DNA of 64,000 bases from Clostridia bacterium (GCA_017452785.1 JAFTLT010000051.1:26961-90960); one strand, 5' to 3'. Shown: positions 1 to 9,371, counted from the first letter of the stretch. The notes: generated by a model not told the origin, from the letters alone. A program made the numbers and translations.

Positions 1-1004
1 GCGGCATAAACGGCAAAAAGCTGGAGCTTAAGGTTGTTGACAGCCTTGGCACTGCAGGCGGAGCGGCAACAGCAGCTCAGAAGCTGATAAATATGAATGT
101 GTGTGCTCTTACAGGTACGTATACAAGCGGCTCTGCACAGGTGGTTTCCCGTACAGCAGAAAAGTTTTCCGTACCCTTTGTTGTAACTGTTGCAGCAAGT
201 GAAACTCTGCTGACAAACGGCTATAAATATTCTTTCAGAATTCAGCCAAGCACAGTTACATTTTCACAGAACTTTATTGAATATATTCCTTCAATCAAAA
301 CAGACGATATGAAAACCGTAGCTATTATTTATGAGGACTCCAATTACGGTGCAGGTATTGCGGGATATATTGAAAAGAATATAGAAAAAACAGGTCTTGA
401 AATTATCGGGATGATTCCCTACAGTGCTTCGGCATCGACTCTCAGCTCAGAGGTAACAAAGCTGGTTGCACTGAGCCCAGATATTCTCATTCCCGTCGGT
501 TATTATTCAGACCAGAATCTGCTTGCAAAAGAGATTATAGACAGAGATGTTACCTTCCCAATGATTATGGGCGTTGCCAACGGTGCTTTTTCTGACGCAA
601 AGTTCACTGATACCTATGGTACTGCTGCAGACGGATTTTTTGATATAAACTATCGTTATAATCCTAACAGTGATGAGGCAGACTATTTGCTTAATAAATA
701 CCGTGAGCTTTACGGCGAGGAAATTCCCGTCTGTGCAATTTACGGCTATGAATCAATTATGGTTATTGCAGATGCTCTCAGGCGTGCAGGTACCGCAGAC
801 CATGAGGCATTAAGAGAAGCTCTGGCACAGATAAATATGACAGATCATCTGCTTCCTCAGAATGAAATTCTCTTTGATGAAGCAGGTGAAAATATCAATT
901 CTGCAGGCGTACTCATTCAGATTCAGAACGGTAAGCAGGTTATCGTTTATCCCAAGGAATATGCCGAAGGTGAAATCATAAGAAAAGGGGAGGGCAAAGA
1001 GTAA
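1..1004 (+). CDS. ABC importer substrate-binding protein, branched-chain amino acid type (5' end cut off)
   Basis: Extracellular solute-binding component (Peripla_BP_6, LivJ/UrtA class) of the importer encoded by the next four genes. The frame is already open at base 3, so the N-terminus and its presumed lipoprotein signal lie outside the window; 333 residues are visible. The open end reads GINGKKLELKVVDS, then AATAAQKL, which is the usual strand and helix of the first lobe in this family. The ligand cannot be fixed from sequence. The neighbouring hydantoinase and carbamoyl hydrolase make a ureido or hydantoin compound as plausible as leucine-type amino acids. The stop overlaps the next start (TAATG), so the two are translationally coupled. 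Confidence 0.9.
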   Translation, partial: GINGKKLELKVVDSLGTAGGAATAAQKLINMNVCALTGTYTSGSAQVVSRTAEKFSVPFVVTVAASETLLTNGYKYSFRIQPSTVTFSQNFIEYIPSIKTDDMKTVAIIYEDSNYGAGIAGYIEKNIEKTGLEIIGMIPYSASASTLSSEVTKLVALSPDILIPVGYYSDQNLLAKEIIDRDVTFPMIMGVANGAFSDAKFTDTYGTAADGFFDINYRYNPNSDEADYLLNKYRELYGEEIPVCAIYGYESIMVIADALRRAGTADHEALREALAQINMTDHLLPQNEILFDEAGENINSAGVLIQIQNGKQVIVYPKEYAEGEIIRKGEGKE

Positions 1005-1882
1005 TGAATATGCAGATTTTTCAGGCACTGCTTGACGGTGTGCTTATGGGCGGTGTTTATGCTCTTGCCGCTTTAGGTCTTTCTCTTATATTTGGTGTTA
1101 TGAAAATAACAAACTTTGCCCACGGCGCTATGATGACAGTCGGCATGTATACTGTTTATGTGGTGTCAACGGGTCTTGGCATAAGTCCTTATATTTCGCT
1201 GATATTCGCTGCAGTTACTCTTTTTGTGTTGGGATATGTTATTCAGCATTTTCTTATTGATAAAATCTCTCAGGCACCGACACACAATCAGCTGCTGCTG
1301 ACACTGGGTATTGCATATATTCTTGAAAACGGCTTGCTTGCAGTTTTCACACCTAACTATAAAACACTTGAGGTTGATGACTTTGAAGGCTCTATAAAGC
1401 TCGGTCAGATTACACTAAGCCCGGAAAAGTTAGTGGCTTTCGCAGTTGTGTTTGTTGTTACGGCTGTTATATATCTCATGCTTTACCGCACCCGTACCGG
1501 CAAGGCAATAAGAGCCTGCTCACAAAACAGAGAAGGCGCTCAGCTTATGGGCATTGTTATAAAAAAGACAAATGCAATCGCTTTCGGTATCGGTGCTCTT
1601 TGCACAGGTATTGCAGGTGCATTGCTCACACCTATACTCAGCATTTATCCCACCTTGGGTGAAACCTTTCAGCTCAAGTGCTTTGTTATAGCTATCTTAG
1701 GCGGTATGGGTAACCTTTGGGGTGCTCTCATATCAGGTCTTATTGTTGGTGTTGTTGAGTCTGTAACAGGTTATGTTGCAGGTGGCAGCTGGAGTGACCT
1801 TACGGTTTATGCTGCATTTATACTCATTCTTCTTGTTAAACCATCAGGACTTTTCGGAAGGAGTAATCGCCGTGAACACTAA
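1004..1882 (+). CDS. livH: ABC transporter permease LivH type
   Basis: Inner-membrane permease of the LivH family (BPD_transp_2), 292 residues, the normal family length. It is a multi-pass hydrophobic protein. The N-terminal GVYALAALGLSLIFGVMKITNFAHG stretch (split by helices, around residues 17-40) and the later ILGGMGNLWGALISG motif (around 228-243), which contacts the ATPases, are both diagnostic of LivH. It pairs with LivM to form the channel. The start overlaps the binding-protein stop by one base. Confidence 0.93.
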   Translation: MNMQIFQALLDGVLMGGVYALAALGLSLIFGVMKITNFAHGAMMTVGMYTVYVVSTGLGISPYISLIFAAVTLFVLGYVIQHFLIDKISQAPTHNQLLLTLGIAYILENGLLAVFTPNYKTLEVDDFEGSIKLGQITLSPEKLVAFAVVFVVTAVIYLMLYRTRTGKAIRACSQNREGAQLMGIVIKKTNAIAFGIGALCTGIAGALLTPILSIYPTLGETFQLKCFVIAILGGMGNLWGALISGLIVGVVESVTGYVAGGSWSDLTVYAAFILILLVKPSGLFGRSNRREH

Positions 1883-2837
1883 AAAAATTAATCGCATAAC
1901 CTTAACGGCACTGCTTGTTCTCGGCCTGATATTTCCCTTCTTTGCCGATTACTATGTGCTTTGCATAGGCATAAATGTGCTCATTGCAGCACTCTTGGGT
2001 CAGAGCTGGAATATAATGAGCGGATATGCAGGTCAGTTCTCTTTCGGCCATGCCGTTTTCTTTGGCATAGGTGCCTACACATCAACTGCACTTTACACAA
2101 TGTTTGGCGTCACTCCGTGGCTGGGCATGATTATCGGTGCAGGTGTGGCTGCGGCAGTCGGTGCAATAATAGGCTTTCTCTCGTTCAGATATAAGCTCAG
2201 AGATGACTATTTTGCACTTGCTACTCTTGCCTTTGCAGAAATTTTCCGCATACTTGTCAATAACACAAAAAGTCTCGGCGGTGCAACGGGCATACTTATT
2301 CCCTATTTGCAAAATCCCATGGAATATCAGTTCGCAAGTGATAAAACCTACTATTATGTAATTCTTATTTTTGTTGCTCTTGCAACTGTTTATATTGCAC
2401 TTATGTCAAAAAGCAAGCTCGGTCTCAACCTTGTTGCTATCAAGGGCAATCAGGAGGCAGCTGCAGCATTGGGTGTCAATGTGCTGAAATATAAGCTTAT
2501 TGCTATTTCCTCATCGGCAGCCTTTGCAGCACTTGCAGGCACATTCTATGCTCAGTATTACGGCTTTATTGACCCGTCTATTGTGTTTGCATCCTCAATT
2601 TCCGTTGAGGCTATTGTGCCTTGTATTATCGGCGGCAGCGGCACACTTTACGGACCGCTCCTCGGCGCACTGCTTATTATTCCTCTGCAGGAGATCTGTA
2701 ACTCTCTGTTCACATCAATCAGCGGTGTCAATATGATTGTGTACGGGGCAGTTATCGTTGCCTTTATACTTTTCTGCCCCGACGGAATTTTTGGAAGAAT
2801 TATGAAAATCAAGGGTAAGAAGGGGGCAAAGAAATGA
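1872..2837 (+). CDS. livM: ABC transporter permease LivM type
   Basis: Second membrane subunit of the importer (LivM family), 321 residues from the chosen start. The open frame extends upstream to 1773, but that lies deep inside livH with no ribosome site. The GTG at 1872 has AAGGAG about 8 bases upstream and gives a normal LivM N-terminus (MNTKKINR then a membrane helix), so it is preferred. Family motifs seen are SGYAGQFSFGHAVFFGIGAY near residue 50 and the GGSGTLYGPLLGA coupling motif near residue 257. It overlaps livH by 11 bases and livG by 4 (ATGA). Confidence 0.92.
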   Translation: MNTKKINRITLTALLVLGLIFPFFADYYVLCIGINVLIAALLGQSWNIMSGYAGQFSFGHAVFFGIGAYTSTALYTMFGVTPWLGMIIGAGVAAAVGAIIGFLSFRYKLRDDYFALATLAFAEIFRILVNNTKSLGGATGILIPYLQNPMEYQFASDKTYYYVILIFVALATVYIALMSKSKLGLNLVAIKGNQEAAAALGVNVLKYKLIAISSSAAFAALAGTFYAQYYGFIDPSIVFASSISVEAIVPCIIGGSGTLYGPLLGALLIIPLQEICNSLFTSISGVNMIVYGAVIVAFILFCPDGIFGRIMKIKGKKGAKK

Positions 2838-3556
2838 TTTTACTTGAAGCTAAGGATGTCTGCAAATATTTCCACGGCAATAAAGCAGTGGATATGGTAA
2901 ACATGACAATCAATGAGGGCGAAATAGTAGGTCTTATCGGCGCCAACGGTGCAGGAAAAACAACCTTTTTCAACTGCCTTACCGGTTACTATAAAGCCAC
3001 AAGCGGCACAATTGCCTTTATGGGCAAAAGCATTGAAAAGGCAAAGCCCCATGTCATATGTAAAATGGGTGTGGGCAGAACCTTTCAGATAGCAAAGCCC
3101 TTCCACGGCCTTTCAGTGCTTGAAAACACTGTGGTGGGCGCTTATAATAAATGCAAGACCAAGTCTGACGCGTACAAAAAAGCAAGAGAATGCATCGACT
3201 TCACCGGTCTCGGCGATAAAGAAGGTCTTGATGCTGCAAGCCTTAACACAGGCGAGCAGAGACGACTTGAGCTTGCCCGTGCTCTTGCAACTCAGCCTAA
3301 GCTGCTTTTACTTGACGAGGTTATGGCGGGGCTCACTCCCACAGAATCGGCAGAAATGGTTGAGCTTATCAGAAAAATCAGAGATTCGGGTGTAACAATA
3401 CTGATGATTGAGCACATAATGCCTGCTCTTATGTCACTTTCAGACACGGTTTATGTTCTCGATCAGGGCAGACTCATAAGCAAGGGTACCCCTGAGGAAG
3501 TGTCTGCCGATAAGCAGGTTATCGAGTCTTATCTCGGCAAAAGTGCGGAGGTGTAA
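2834..3556 (+). CDS. livG: ABC transporter ATPase LivG type
   Basis: Cytoplasmic ATP-binding subunit, 240 residues. Walker A is GANGAGKTT at residues 36-44. The signature is LNTGEQRRLELARAL, the LivG-style variant rather than a canonical LSGGQ. Walker B is LLLLDEVMAGL, again the LivG-specific form. It forms a heterodimer with LivF and powers LivHM. The ATGA overlap with livM indicates translational coupling. Confidence 0.94.
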   Translation: MILLEAKDVCKYFHGNKAVDMVNMTINEGEIVGLIGANGAGKTTFFNCLTGYYKATSGTIAFMGKSIEKAKPHVICKMGVGRTFQIAKPFHGLSVLENTVVGAYNKCKTKSDAYKKARECIDFTGLGDKEGLDAASLNTGEQRRLELARALATQPKLLLLDEVMAGLTPTESAEMVELIRKIRDSGVTILMIEHIMPALMSLSDTVYVLDQGRLISKGTPEEVSADKQVIESYLGKSAEV

Positions 3557-3560
3557 ATAA

Positions 3561-4265
3561 ATGCTCCAGATTAAAAATCTTTTTGTCGGCTACGGCAAAG
3601 TAACTATAATTCAGGATTTATCAATGAAAATAGACAGCGGCGAGGTTGTGGCTCTCATCGGTGCCAACGGTACGGGTAAGACTACTCTTGTAAGAGCAAT
3701 CTCAAAGCTCAATACAGTCAGCGGCGGCACAATCACCTTTGACGGTGAGAATATAACCGATCTTTCACCTGATAAAATCGTGGAAAAAGGCATTATTCAG
3801 GTGCCTGAGGGAAGAAAGCTTTTCGCTCAGATGAGCGTCAGAGAAAATCTTGAAATGGGTGCCTTTACCAAAAGAGCGAGAGTGAATGAAAAGGAAAATT
3901 TAGAGTATGTTTACTCTGTTTTCCCTGAGCTGAAAGCTATGGAAAAGCAGGCCTGCGGCAACCTCAGTGGCGGACAGCAGCAGATGGTTGCTATAGGCAG
4001 AAGCATTATGGCTGAGCCGAAGCTGCTCATTCTTGACGAGCCGTCAATAGGTCTGTCACCCATAACAACACAGCATATGTTTGAAGCCATAAGAACAATA
4101 AATAAAAAAGGTATTTCCATTCTCATCACAGAGCAGAATGTGCAGGATGTGCTTAAAATGGCAAACAGAGCCTATGTTATGCAGCAGGGCAAAATTGTGC
4201 TCAGTGGCAAGGCTCAGGAAATATCAAAAAGCGAAGAGCTTAAAAAAATATATTTAGGAATGTAA
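3561..4265 (+). CDS. livF: ABC transporter ATPase LivF type
   Basis: Partner ATPase of LivG, 234 residues. Walker A GANGTGKTT lies at about residues 33-41, the canonical signature LSGGQQQM at about 135-142, and Walker B LLILDEPSIGL follows. The IIQVPEGRKLFAQMSVRENL stretch is typical of LivF. The gap to livG is four bases, and GGAGGTG overlapping the livG end serves as its ribosome site. It completes a five-gene importer; no terminator is visible before the downstream hydrolase genes. Confidence 0.94.
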   Translation: MLQIKNLFVGYGKVTIIQDLSMKIDSGEVVALIGANGTGKTTLVRAISKLNTVSGGTITFDGENITDLSPDKIVEKGIIQVPEGRKLFAQMSVRENLEMGAFTKRARVNEKENLEYVYSVFPELKAMEKQACGNLSGGQQQMVAIGRSIMAEPKLLILDEPSIGLSPITTQHMFEAIRTINKKGISILITEQNVQDVLKMANRAYVMQQGKIVLSGKAQEISKSEELKKIYLGM

Positions 4266-4284
4266 AAGAAAGAAGGAAATCATT

Positions 4285-4977
4285 ATGCATGCATGGGAAG
4301 ATTGTTTAACTGATGTTGACAGAATTGTTATTGAAAAGGGTCACTACGGTCAGCCCCGTGGCTTCGGCAAAAAGCCTCTTTTGCTGATAATTGACCTTCA
4401 GCCAAACTATATCGGTGCTGATATGCCTATTGAAGACCAGCTTGACGAATGGCCTTCAGGCGGCGGTGAGGCTTGCTGGACAGGTGTGAGAAGAATTCTT
4501 TCACTGCGTGACGTGGCAAGAGAATGCGGTGTGCCCATTTTTTACACGAGAAATGTGCAGAATGCAACCAATGCCTTTGACAGCTTTGCCACAAAGACAA
4601 AGCGTGACCAGACAAAGTATATCGACGGTGCACCTGAGGCAGACCTGCTTGACTGTGTTAAGCCTCTGCCCAATGAAATGATTATCCCAAAAAGCTACGC
4701 AAGTGCATTTTACGGCACACCGCTTCAGAGCTATCTTGTTAAATTAGGCATTGACACTGTTATTATTGTCGGCGGCTCAACAAGCGGCTGCTGCAGAGCA
4801 ACTGCAGTTGATGCTGTTACAAGAAACTACAACCTCGGCTATGTTGAGGATTGTCTTTTCGACCGTATCACAATTTCACACAAGGCTGCACTTCTTGATG
4901 TGTGGATGAAGTACGGCGATGTTGTAGACAGCGATTATGTGAAGGAATACTTCTACAGCCTTAAAGAGGAGAAATAA
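4285..4977 (+). CDS. Isochorismatase-family amidohydrolase, N-carbamoylsarcosine amidase-like
   Basis: Cytoplasmic cysteine hydrolase of the isochorismatase fold, 230 residues. The catalytic triad can be read: Asp37 in LLIIDLQPNY, Lys136 in IPKSYASAFYGT and Cys169 in GGSTSGCCRATAVDA. The KxxASAFxGTxL block, the TSGC-x-RATAVDA loop and the late SHKAALLDVWMKYGDVV block resemble N-carbamoylsarcosine amidase and maleamate amidase more than isochorismatase proper. Those enzymes release ammonia and CO2, or ammonia, from a carbamoyl or amide substrate. It sits two bases before a hydantoinase-like gene, which would make exactly an N-carbamoyl compound. The real substrate is not known. Confidence 0.82.
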   Translation: MHAWEDCLTDVDRIVIEKGHYGQPRGFGKKPLLLIIDLQPNYIGADMPIEDQLDEWPSGGGEACWTGVRRILSLRDVARECGVPIFYTRNVQNATNAFDSFATKTKRDQTKYIDGAPEADLLDCVKPLPNEMIIPKSYASAFYGTPLQSYLVKLGIDTVIIVGGSTSGCCRATAVDAVTRNYNLGYVEDCLFDRITISHKAALLDVWMKYGDVVDSDYVKEYFYSLKEEK

Positions 4978-4979
4978 TT

Positions 4980-6362
4980 ATGAAAAAACTCATCAAAAAC
5001 GGTACCGTAGTATTTGAGCACGAAGAAAAAAAGGTTGATCTTCTCATTGACGGCGAAAAAATTTCAGCCATACTTGCTCCCGGCTCATATGAGGGCGAAG
5101 CTGAAATAATTGATGCCGAGGGACTTTATGTTATGCCCGGTACCATTGACCCCCATATGCACTTAGGTCTTTATAAGCCTCTTGGTGATGCCTTCAGATA
5201 TGACACACCCCGTCAGGCTATAGGCGGTCTGACAACTCTTATCAACTATCACAGGGGCAAGGGCAACTACTTTGAAACTGTCAAGGAAGCCATAGACGAT
5301 GGCGAAAACAACTCTCTTGTGGACTTTGCCATTTCCCTTGGTCTGTGCGCAAAGGTGCATCTTAAACAGATTGAAGGCTATATTGAAGAATTAGGTATCA
5401 CTTCTTTCAAGTTTTTCTTCGATAAGCAGGATATAGCACATCTTTTCTATGATATTCCCAAAGAAGAAGCCCTCACTCTTGATAAGGCTGACCTTTACTA
5501 TATTTTAAAGCAGCTTCGTGAGATTTCACCAAAACTTCTTCTTTGCGTTCACTGTGAAGACCCTGATGTTTTCCGTGCCCTTGAAAGAGAGCTCAAGGAA
5601 AAGGATATCAACAAATATTCCCTTGCAAATTTCGGTAAGACAAGACCCACCTTTGTTGAAACAGCCTGTGTTGCTGACTCAATGTGGATAAACAGTGTTG
5701 TTGACGGTAATATGTACGTGGTACACACAGCGGCAGGCAGCACCGTTGAAATGTATGAAACTCTCAAGGCGAAATTCGGTGGCAATGTAACTCTCGAAAC
5801 CTGTCCGCAGTATCTTACTCTCACAGACGAAGCCGAGGCAGGACTTCTTGCTAAGGTTAATCCGCCGCTTCATGCACAAAGTGACATCGAAGCCCTTTGG
5901 GAGGGTATAAGAAACGGCAGTGTCAAGACTATGGGCACAGATAATGTGCCTGTTGACAAGGCTAAGAAATATGAGCGTGGTGACGATATCTGGGGTGTTT
6001 ATGTCGGCTTTGGCGGCCCCGGCATGATATTGCCCGTGCTTCTTAGTGAAGGCTATCATAAGAGGAATATTCCTCTTCACACACTCTCTCAGGTTAACAG
6101 CATCAACACAGCAAGAATTTTCGGCCTTGAAGACAAGGGTGAAATTGCCATAGGCAAAGATGCTGACCTTGCAATTGTTGACTTAGACCTTGAACGCACA
6201 ATCACACCTGAGCTTTTCGGTTACAGTGATTTTTCAATTTATGAGGGCATGACCTTCAAGGGTTGGCCGAAATACACTCTTTCAAGAGGTGAGGTTATTC
6301 AGAAAGATGGAGTTATCACTGCTGAGTGCGGCAGAGGCAAATATATAAGAAGAAGCATTTAA
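4980..6362 (+). CDS. Hydantoinase/dihydropyrimidinase-family cyclic amidohydrolase
   Basis: Metal-dependent cyclic amidase (amidohydrolase superfamily, D-hydantoinase/dihydropyrimidinase/allantoinase group), 460 residues, the normal length. All expected metal ligands are visible: His59 and His61 in DPHMHLG, Lys144 in TSFKFF (the carbamylated lysine), His191 in CVHCED, His249 in VVHTAAGS and Asp321 in GTDNVP. It should open a ring such as hydantoin or dihydropyrimidine to an N-carbamoyl acid, which the preceding hydrolase could cleave. The exact ring is undetermined; dihydroorotase is unlikely because no pyrimidine synthesis genes are present. It is the last gene of the transporter operon, before a hairpin at 6381-6422. 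Confidence 0.85.
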   Translation: MKKLIKNGTVVFEHEEKKVDLLIDGEKISAILAPGSYEGEAEIIDAEGLYVMPGTIDPHMHLGLYKPLGDAFRYDTPRQAIGGLTTLINYHRGKGNYFETVKEAIDDGENNSLVDFAISLGLCAKVHLKQIEGYIEELGITSFKFFFDKQDIAHLFYDIPKEEALTLDKADLYYILKQLREISPKLLLCVHCEDPDVFRALERELKEKDINKYSLANFGKTRPTFVETACVADSMWINSVVDGNMYVVHTAAGSTVEMYETLKAKFGGNVTLETCPQYLTLTDEAEAGLLAKVNPPLHAQSDIEALWEGIRNGSVKTMGTDNVPVDKAKKYERGDDIWGVYVGFGGPGMILPVLLSEGYHKRNIPLHTLSQVNSINTARIFGLEDKGEIAIGKDADLAIVDLDLERTITPELFGYSDFSIYEGMTFKGWPKYTLSRGEVIQKDGVITAECGRGKYIRRSI

Positions 6363-6380
6363 CTTAATATTCTTAAATAA

Positions 6381-6422
6381 AACGGGTGTTTTTAAGCTGT
6401 AACGGCTTAGAGATGCCCGTTT
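6381..6422 (+). terminator. Hairpin after the hydantoinase gene
   Basis: The AAACGGG and CCCGTTT arms enclose a second AAGC/GCTT pairing, followed by TTGTAAATTATTG. It lies 19 bases after a stop codon and before a good promoter. It is probably a terminator separating the transporter operon from the PrpD operon, though the T-run is weak. Confidence 0.45.
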
Positions 6423-6460
6423 GTAAATTATTGCATTTTGTTAAAAATAGCTGAAAAATC

Positions 6461-6489
6461 TTGCTTTTAGGTTTTTGCTGTGTTAAAAT
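6461..6489 (+). promoter_or_regulatory. Sigma-A promoter for the PrpD/Dlt-like operon
   Basis: TTGCTT (6461-6466), a 17-base spacer, then TAAAAT (6484-6489) with an extended TG at 6481-6482. It stands 40 bases before the PrpD start, so that gene and the following acylation genes can be expressed independently of the upstream transporter. Confidence 0.6.
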
Positions 6490-6528
6490 TAGGATTGGTG
6501 TATTTTGCGATGAAAGGTAAAAGACGAA

Positions 6529-7884
6529 ATGATACACGCAACAAAGATATTAAGTGAATTTTCATATAATCTGAAATATGAAGATCTGCCTCCCGAAGTG
6601 GTGGAAACCACCAAGAAGTATATTGCAGACTATTATGCCGCCGCTTTCGCAGGCCTAAAGGTCAACACTGCATTTAACAATGCGGTTAATGAGGTTATTC
6701 TTGATATGGGCGGCAAGCAGGAGTGCGACTTCATATTTTCGCAAGAGCGACTTCCTGCACCTAATGCAGCATTTCTCAGTGCCTGCTATGCACACGGTGC
6801 TGATATGGATGACGGCAACCGTAAGGCTATGGGTCATGTGGGTGCTCATGTTATTTCTGCTGTGCTGACTCTCAGCCAGATTTTGCCGATAAACGGCAAG
6901 GATATTATCACTGCAATTAATGTTGGCTATGAGGTTTATAACAGAGTTGCTGCAGCAGTGCAGCCGGGACTCGTGCACAGAGGCTTTCATTCAACGGGTA
7001 CTGCGGGAGCAATTGCCTGCGGTGCAGCTGCGGCAAAGCTCATGGGTATGGATGAAGAGGGTATATATAACACAATGGCACTTTCGGCAATTCAGGCAAG
7101 CGGACTTATTATCATTGCCGAAAGCGGACAGTGCTGCAAGCCGATAAATCCTGCCAATGCGGCTAAAACAGGCATAATCTCCGCAAGAATTATTGCAAAG
7201 GGAATAAAAAGCTCGGAATTTCCGCTTGAAAGCAAAAAAGGCTTTTTTCACGCTATGAGTGATGAGCTTGACGAAAGAATGATAATCGACGATCTGGGCG
7301 AAACCTTCACAATCTGTGAAAGCTATATGAAGCCATATCCCTCATGCAGACACACTCACTGCGGCATAGAGTGCGCACTGAAAATAAGAGAAGAGCTTCC
7401 CGAAAACGCCGATATAAAAGAAGTCAGAGTTTATATTTATAAAAATGCAATTGATATAGCAGGGCAGATTGAAGTGCCCAAGATCAATGACGATGCCAAA
7501 TTTTCAGTGCATTATTCTTTGGCTGTGGCTCTTTTAAGGGGACACTTCGGTCTTGACGACCTTGATATATCAAAGGCTGATGATGAGCTTATCAGGCTGA
7601 TTTATTCAATTAAGCTTATAGAAGACCCGTCAATGGAAAAGCGTGACGAGGGAATAAGAGGCTGCAGAGTGGTTGTCATTCTCAGTGATGGCAGTGAATA
7701 TGAAAAGACAGTCCTCATCCCCTTAGGCGATGCTGCAAATCCTCTGTCGTGGGATGACATAAGAGAAAAGCTGAGTTTATGCAGTCAGGGGCTGATAAGT
7801 GAAGCTCAGCAAAGCACACTTATAAAAAATATCAATTCTTTAGAAAACTGTGACAGTATAAAAACAATCAACCTTTATAATTAA
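6529..7884 (+). CDS. MmgE/PrpD family protein
   Basis: Cytoplasmic enzyme of the MmgE/PrpD superfamily (2-methylcitrate dehydratase, cis-aconitate decarboxylase, iminodisuccinate epimerase), 451 residues, the usual length. Family signatures are AHGADMDDGNRKAMGHVGAHV around residue 87, GYEVYNRVAAAVQP around 127, HSTGTAGAIACGAAAAKLMG around 154, and YPSCRHTHCGIE around 268. The actual reaction cannot be told from sequence. No citrate synthase or methylisocitrate lyase is adjacent, so propionate catabolism is not supported. It is the first gene behind the 6461 promoter and is 16 bases before the AMP ligase, so it may make or modify the acid that the ligase activates. Confidence 0.85.
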   Translation: MIHATKILSEFSYNLKYEDLPPEVVETTKKYIADYYAAAFAGLKVNTAFNNAVNEVILDMGGKQECDFIFSQERLPAPNAAFLSACYAHGADMDDGNRKAMGHVGAHVISAVLTLSQILPINGKDIITAINVGYEVYNRVAAAVQPGLVHRGFHSTGTAGAIACGAAAAKLMGMDEEGIYNTMALSAIQASGLIIIAESGQCCKPINPANAAKTGIISARIIAKGIKSSEFPLESKKGFFHAMSDELDERMIIDDLGETFTICESYMKPYPSCRHTHCGIECALKIREELPENADIKEVRVYIYKNAIDIAGQIEVPKINDDAKFSVHYSLAVALLRGHFGLDDLDISKADDELIRLIYSIKLIEDPSMEKRDEGIRGCRVVVILSDGSEYEKTVLIPLGDAANPLSWDDIREKLSLCSQGLISEAQQSTLIKNINSLENCDSIKTINLYN

Positions 7885-7900
7885 AAAGGAGGACGGTTAA

Positions 7901-9361
7901 ATGACATCAATAGTTTCTGCATTGGCAAAGTACGCTGAGGAAAGACCTGACAGAGTAGCAGTCATTGCAAATGATAATAAAATCACCTACGGTGAGCTTT
8001 GGAAAGAGGTTCAGGGCTTTGCTGCATATATCGGCTCTTTCGGTTTTGAGAAAGGCTCAAGAATTATTGTAAAGTCCGACTCAGATATCTGGTTTGCTGT
8101 TTCATGCATGGCTATACATCTCAGCGGTAACACTCATGTACCCCTTGAAAAAACAATCGGTGTGGGCGGTCTTGAGGATGTTGCATCACAGCTGAGCGCT
8201 TCAATGGTCATTTCAAACATCGAAGCAAACGGCGAGTTTACATTAGTTGACTCTGCAAAGGTGCGTGAGCTCGGCAGAGAATATTACAAAGAAGGACTTG
8301 AGATTTCCTTCCCCACAAGCGATATGACCTGCGACATTATGTTCACCACAGGCACCACAGGCAAATCAAAGGGCGTTGCCGTGTCACACAGGGCTGTTGT
8401 TGCTGTTTCAGAAAATGTTCAGTACGGCGCGGGCATCATTGAGGATAATGTTTACCTCGTTCCCGCCCCCATAAATCATGCCTCAGCTATAAGAAAGCTT
8501 TATGTGAGCATTCTCACAGGCACAACAGTTGTGCTGCTTGACGGCTTTAAGGATATAAGAAAGTTTTATAAATGCATTGAGGATTACGGTGTAACATCAA
8601 TTCTTATGCCTCCTGCAGCAGTAAGAATGTTGCTTCTTCTTTCAAAGAAACAGCTTGCAAAATATTCCTCACAGCTTCATCACATTCACACAGGTTCTGC
8701 CGCATTCCCTGAGGCTGACAAAGAAACCCTATGCCAGATTTTGCCCGAAACAAAGCTCTATTTTGCTTACGGCTCGTCTGAGGCGGGCTGCGTGAGTATG
8801 TTTGACTATTCACAGCACAAGGGCCTTATCAGCTGTGTGGGCAAGCCAAACAAAAACGCTCATATTTTTATCGTTGACGACGACCGCAAGGAAATTAAGT
8901 CAAGCAAAACCAATCAGGGTCTCATTGCTATAAGCGGCGATATGACAATGCAGGGCTATTATAACGAGCCTGAGCTGACTAAAGAGGTGCTCGTTGACGG
9001 TGTGGTTTACACCAATGATATGGGCTATATCGACGATGATGGCTTTGTCTATATGCTTGGCAGACGTGGTGACGTTATCAGCATAGGCGGTCTTAAAATT
9101 GCCCCTACAGAGGTGGAAAACATTGTTCTTCGCTTTCCGGGAATTGCAGAGTGTGCATGCTTTGCAGTTGAGGACAGAATGGGCGGCTGTGTGCCGAAGC
9201 TCAATATTGTTGAGCAGAAGGGTGCAGATGTTGACATAACAGAGCTTAAAAAGTTTATGGCTCAGTATCTGGAGGCATTTAAGGTGCCAAAGCTCGTTGA
9301 AAAGACTGATGAAATTCCCAAAACTGCAAACGGTAAAATTAACCGTAAGGTTCTCAGGTGA
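7901..9361 (+). CDS. AMP-dependent acyl/amino-acid ligase (adenylation enzyme)
   Basis: ANL-superfamily adenylate-forming enzyme, 486 residues, close to the length of DltA or stand-alone ligases. The P-loop FTTGTTGKSKGVAVSH is at about residue 147. FAYGSSEAG is the A5 motif, GRRGDVISIGGLKIAPTEVE covers the A7/A8 hinge, and KTANGKINRKVL at the C-terminus carries the catalytic lysine. It should activate a carboxylic or amino acid with ATP and load it on the carrier protein encoded 77 bases downstream. Ribosome site AAAGGAGG. Substrate unknown; by gene order it fills the place of DltA, but residues fixing D-alanine cannot be confirmed by eye. Confidence 0.87.
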   Translation: MTSIVSALAKYAEERPDRVAVIANDNKITYGELWKEVQGFAAYIGSFGFEKGSRIIVKSDSDIWFAVSCMAIHLSGNTHVPLEKTIGVGGLEDVASQLSASMVISNIEANGEFTLVDSAKVRELGREYYKEGLEISFPTSDMTCDIMFTTGTTGKSKGVAVSHRAVVAVSENVQYGAGIIEDNVYLVPAPINHASAIRKLYVSILTGTTVVLLDGFKDIRKFYKCIEDYGVTSILMPPAAVRMLLLLSKKQLAKYSSQLHHIHTGSAAFPEADKETLCQILPETKLYFAYGSSEAGCVSMFDYSQHKGLISCVGKPNKNAHIFIVDDDRKEIKSSKTNQGLIAISGDMTMQGYYNEPELTKEVLVDGVVYTNDMGYIDDDGFVYMLGRRGDVISIGGLKIAPTEVENIVLRFPGIAECACFAVEDRMGGCVPKLNIVEQKGADVDITELKKFMAQYLEAFKVPKLVEKTDEIPKTANGKINRKVLR

Positions 9362-9371
9362 GCCCATGCTA

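Noticed and set aside
1773-1871. N-terminal extension of LivM
   Set aside because: It overlaps livH by more than 100 bases without a ribosome site; GTG at 1872 is well signalled.
6529-7884. 2-methylcitrate cycle role for the PrpD gene
   Set aside because: No prpB/prpC partners are adjacent; the neighbours are acylation genes.
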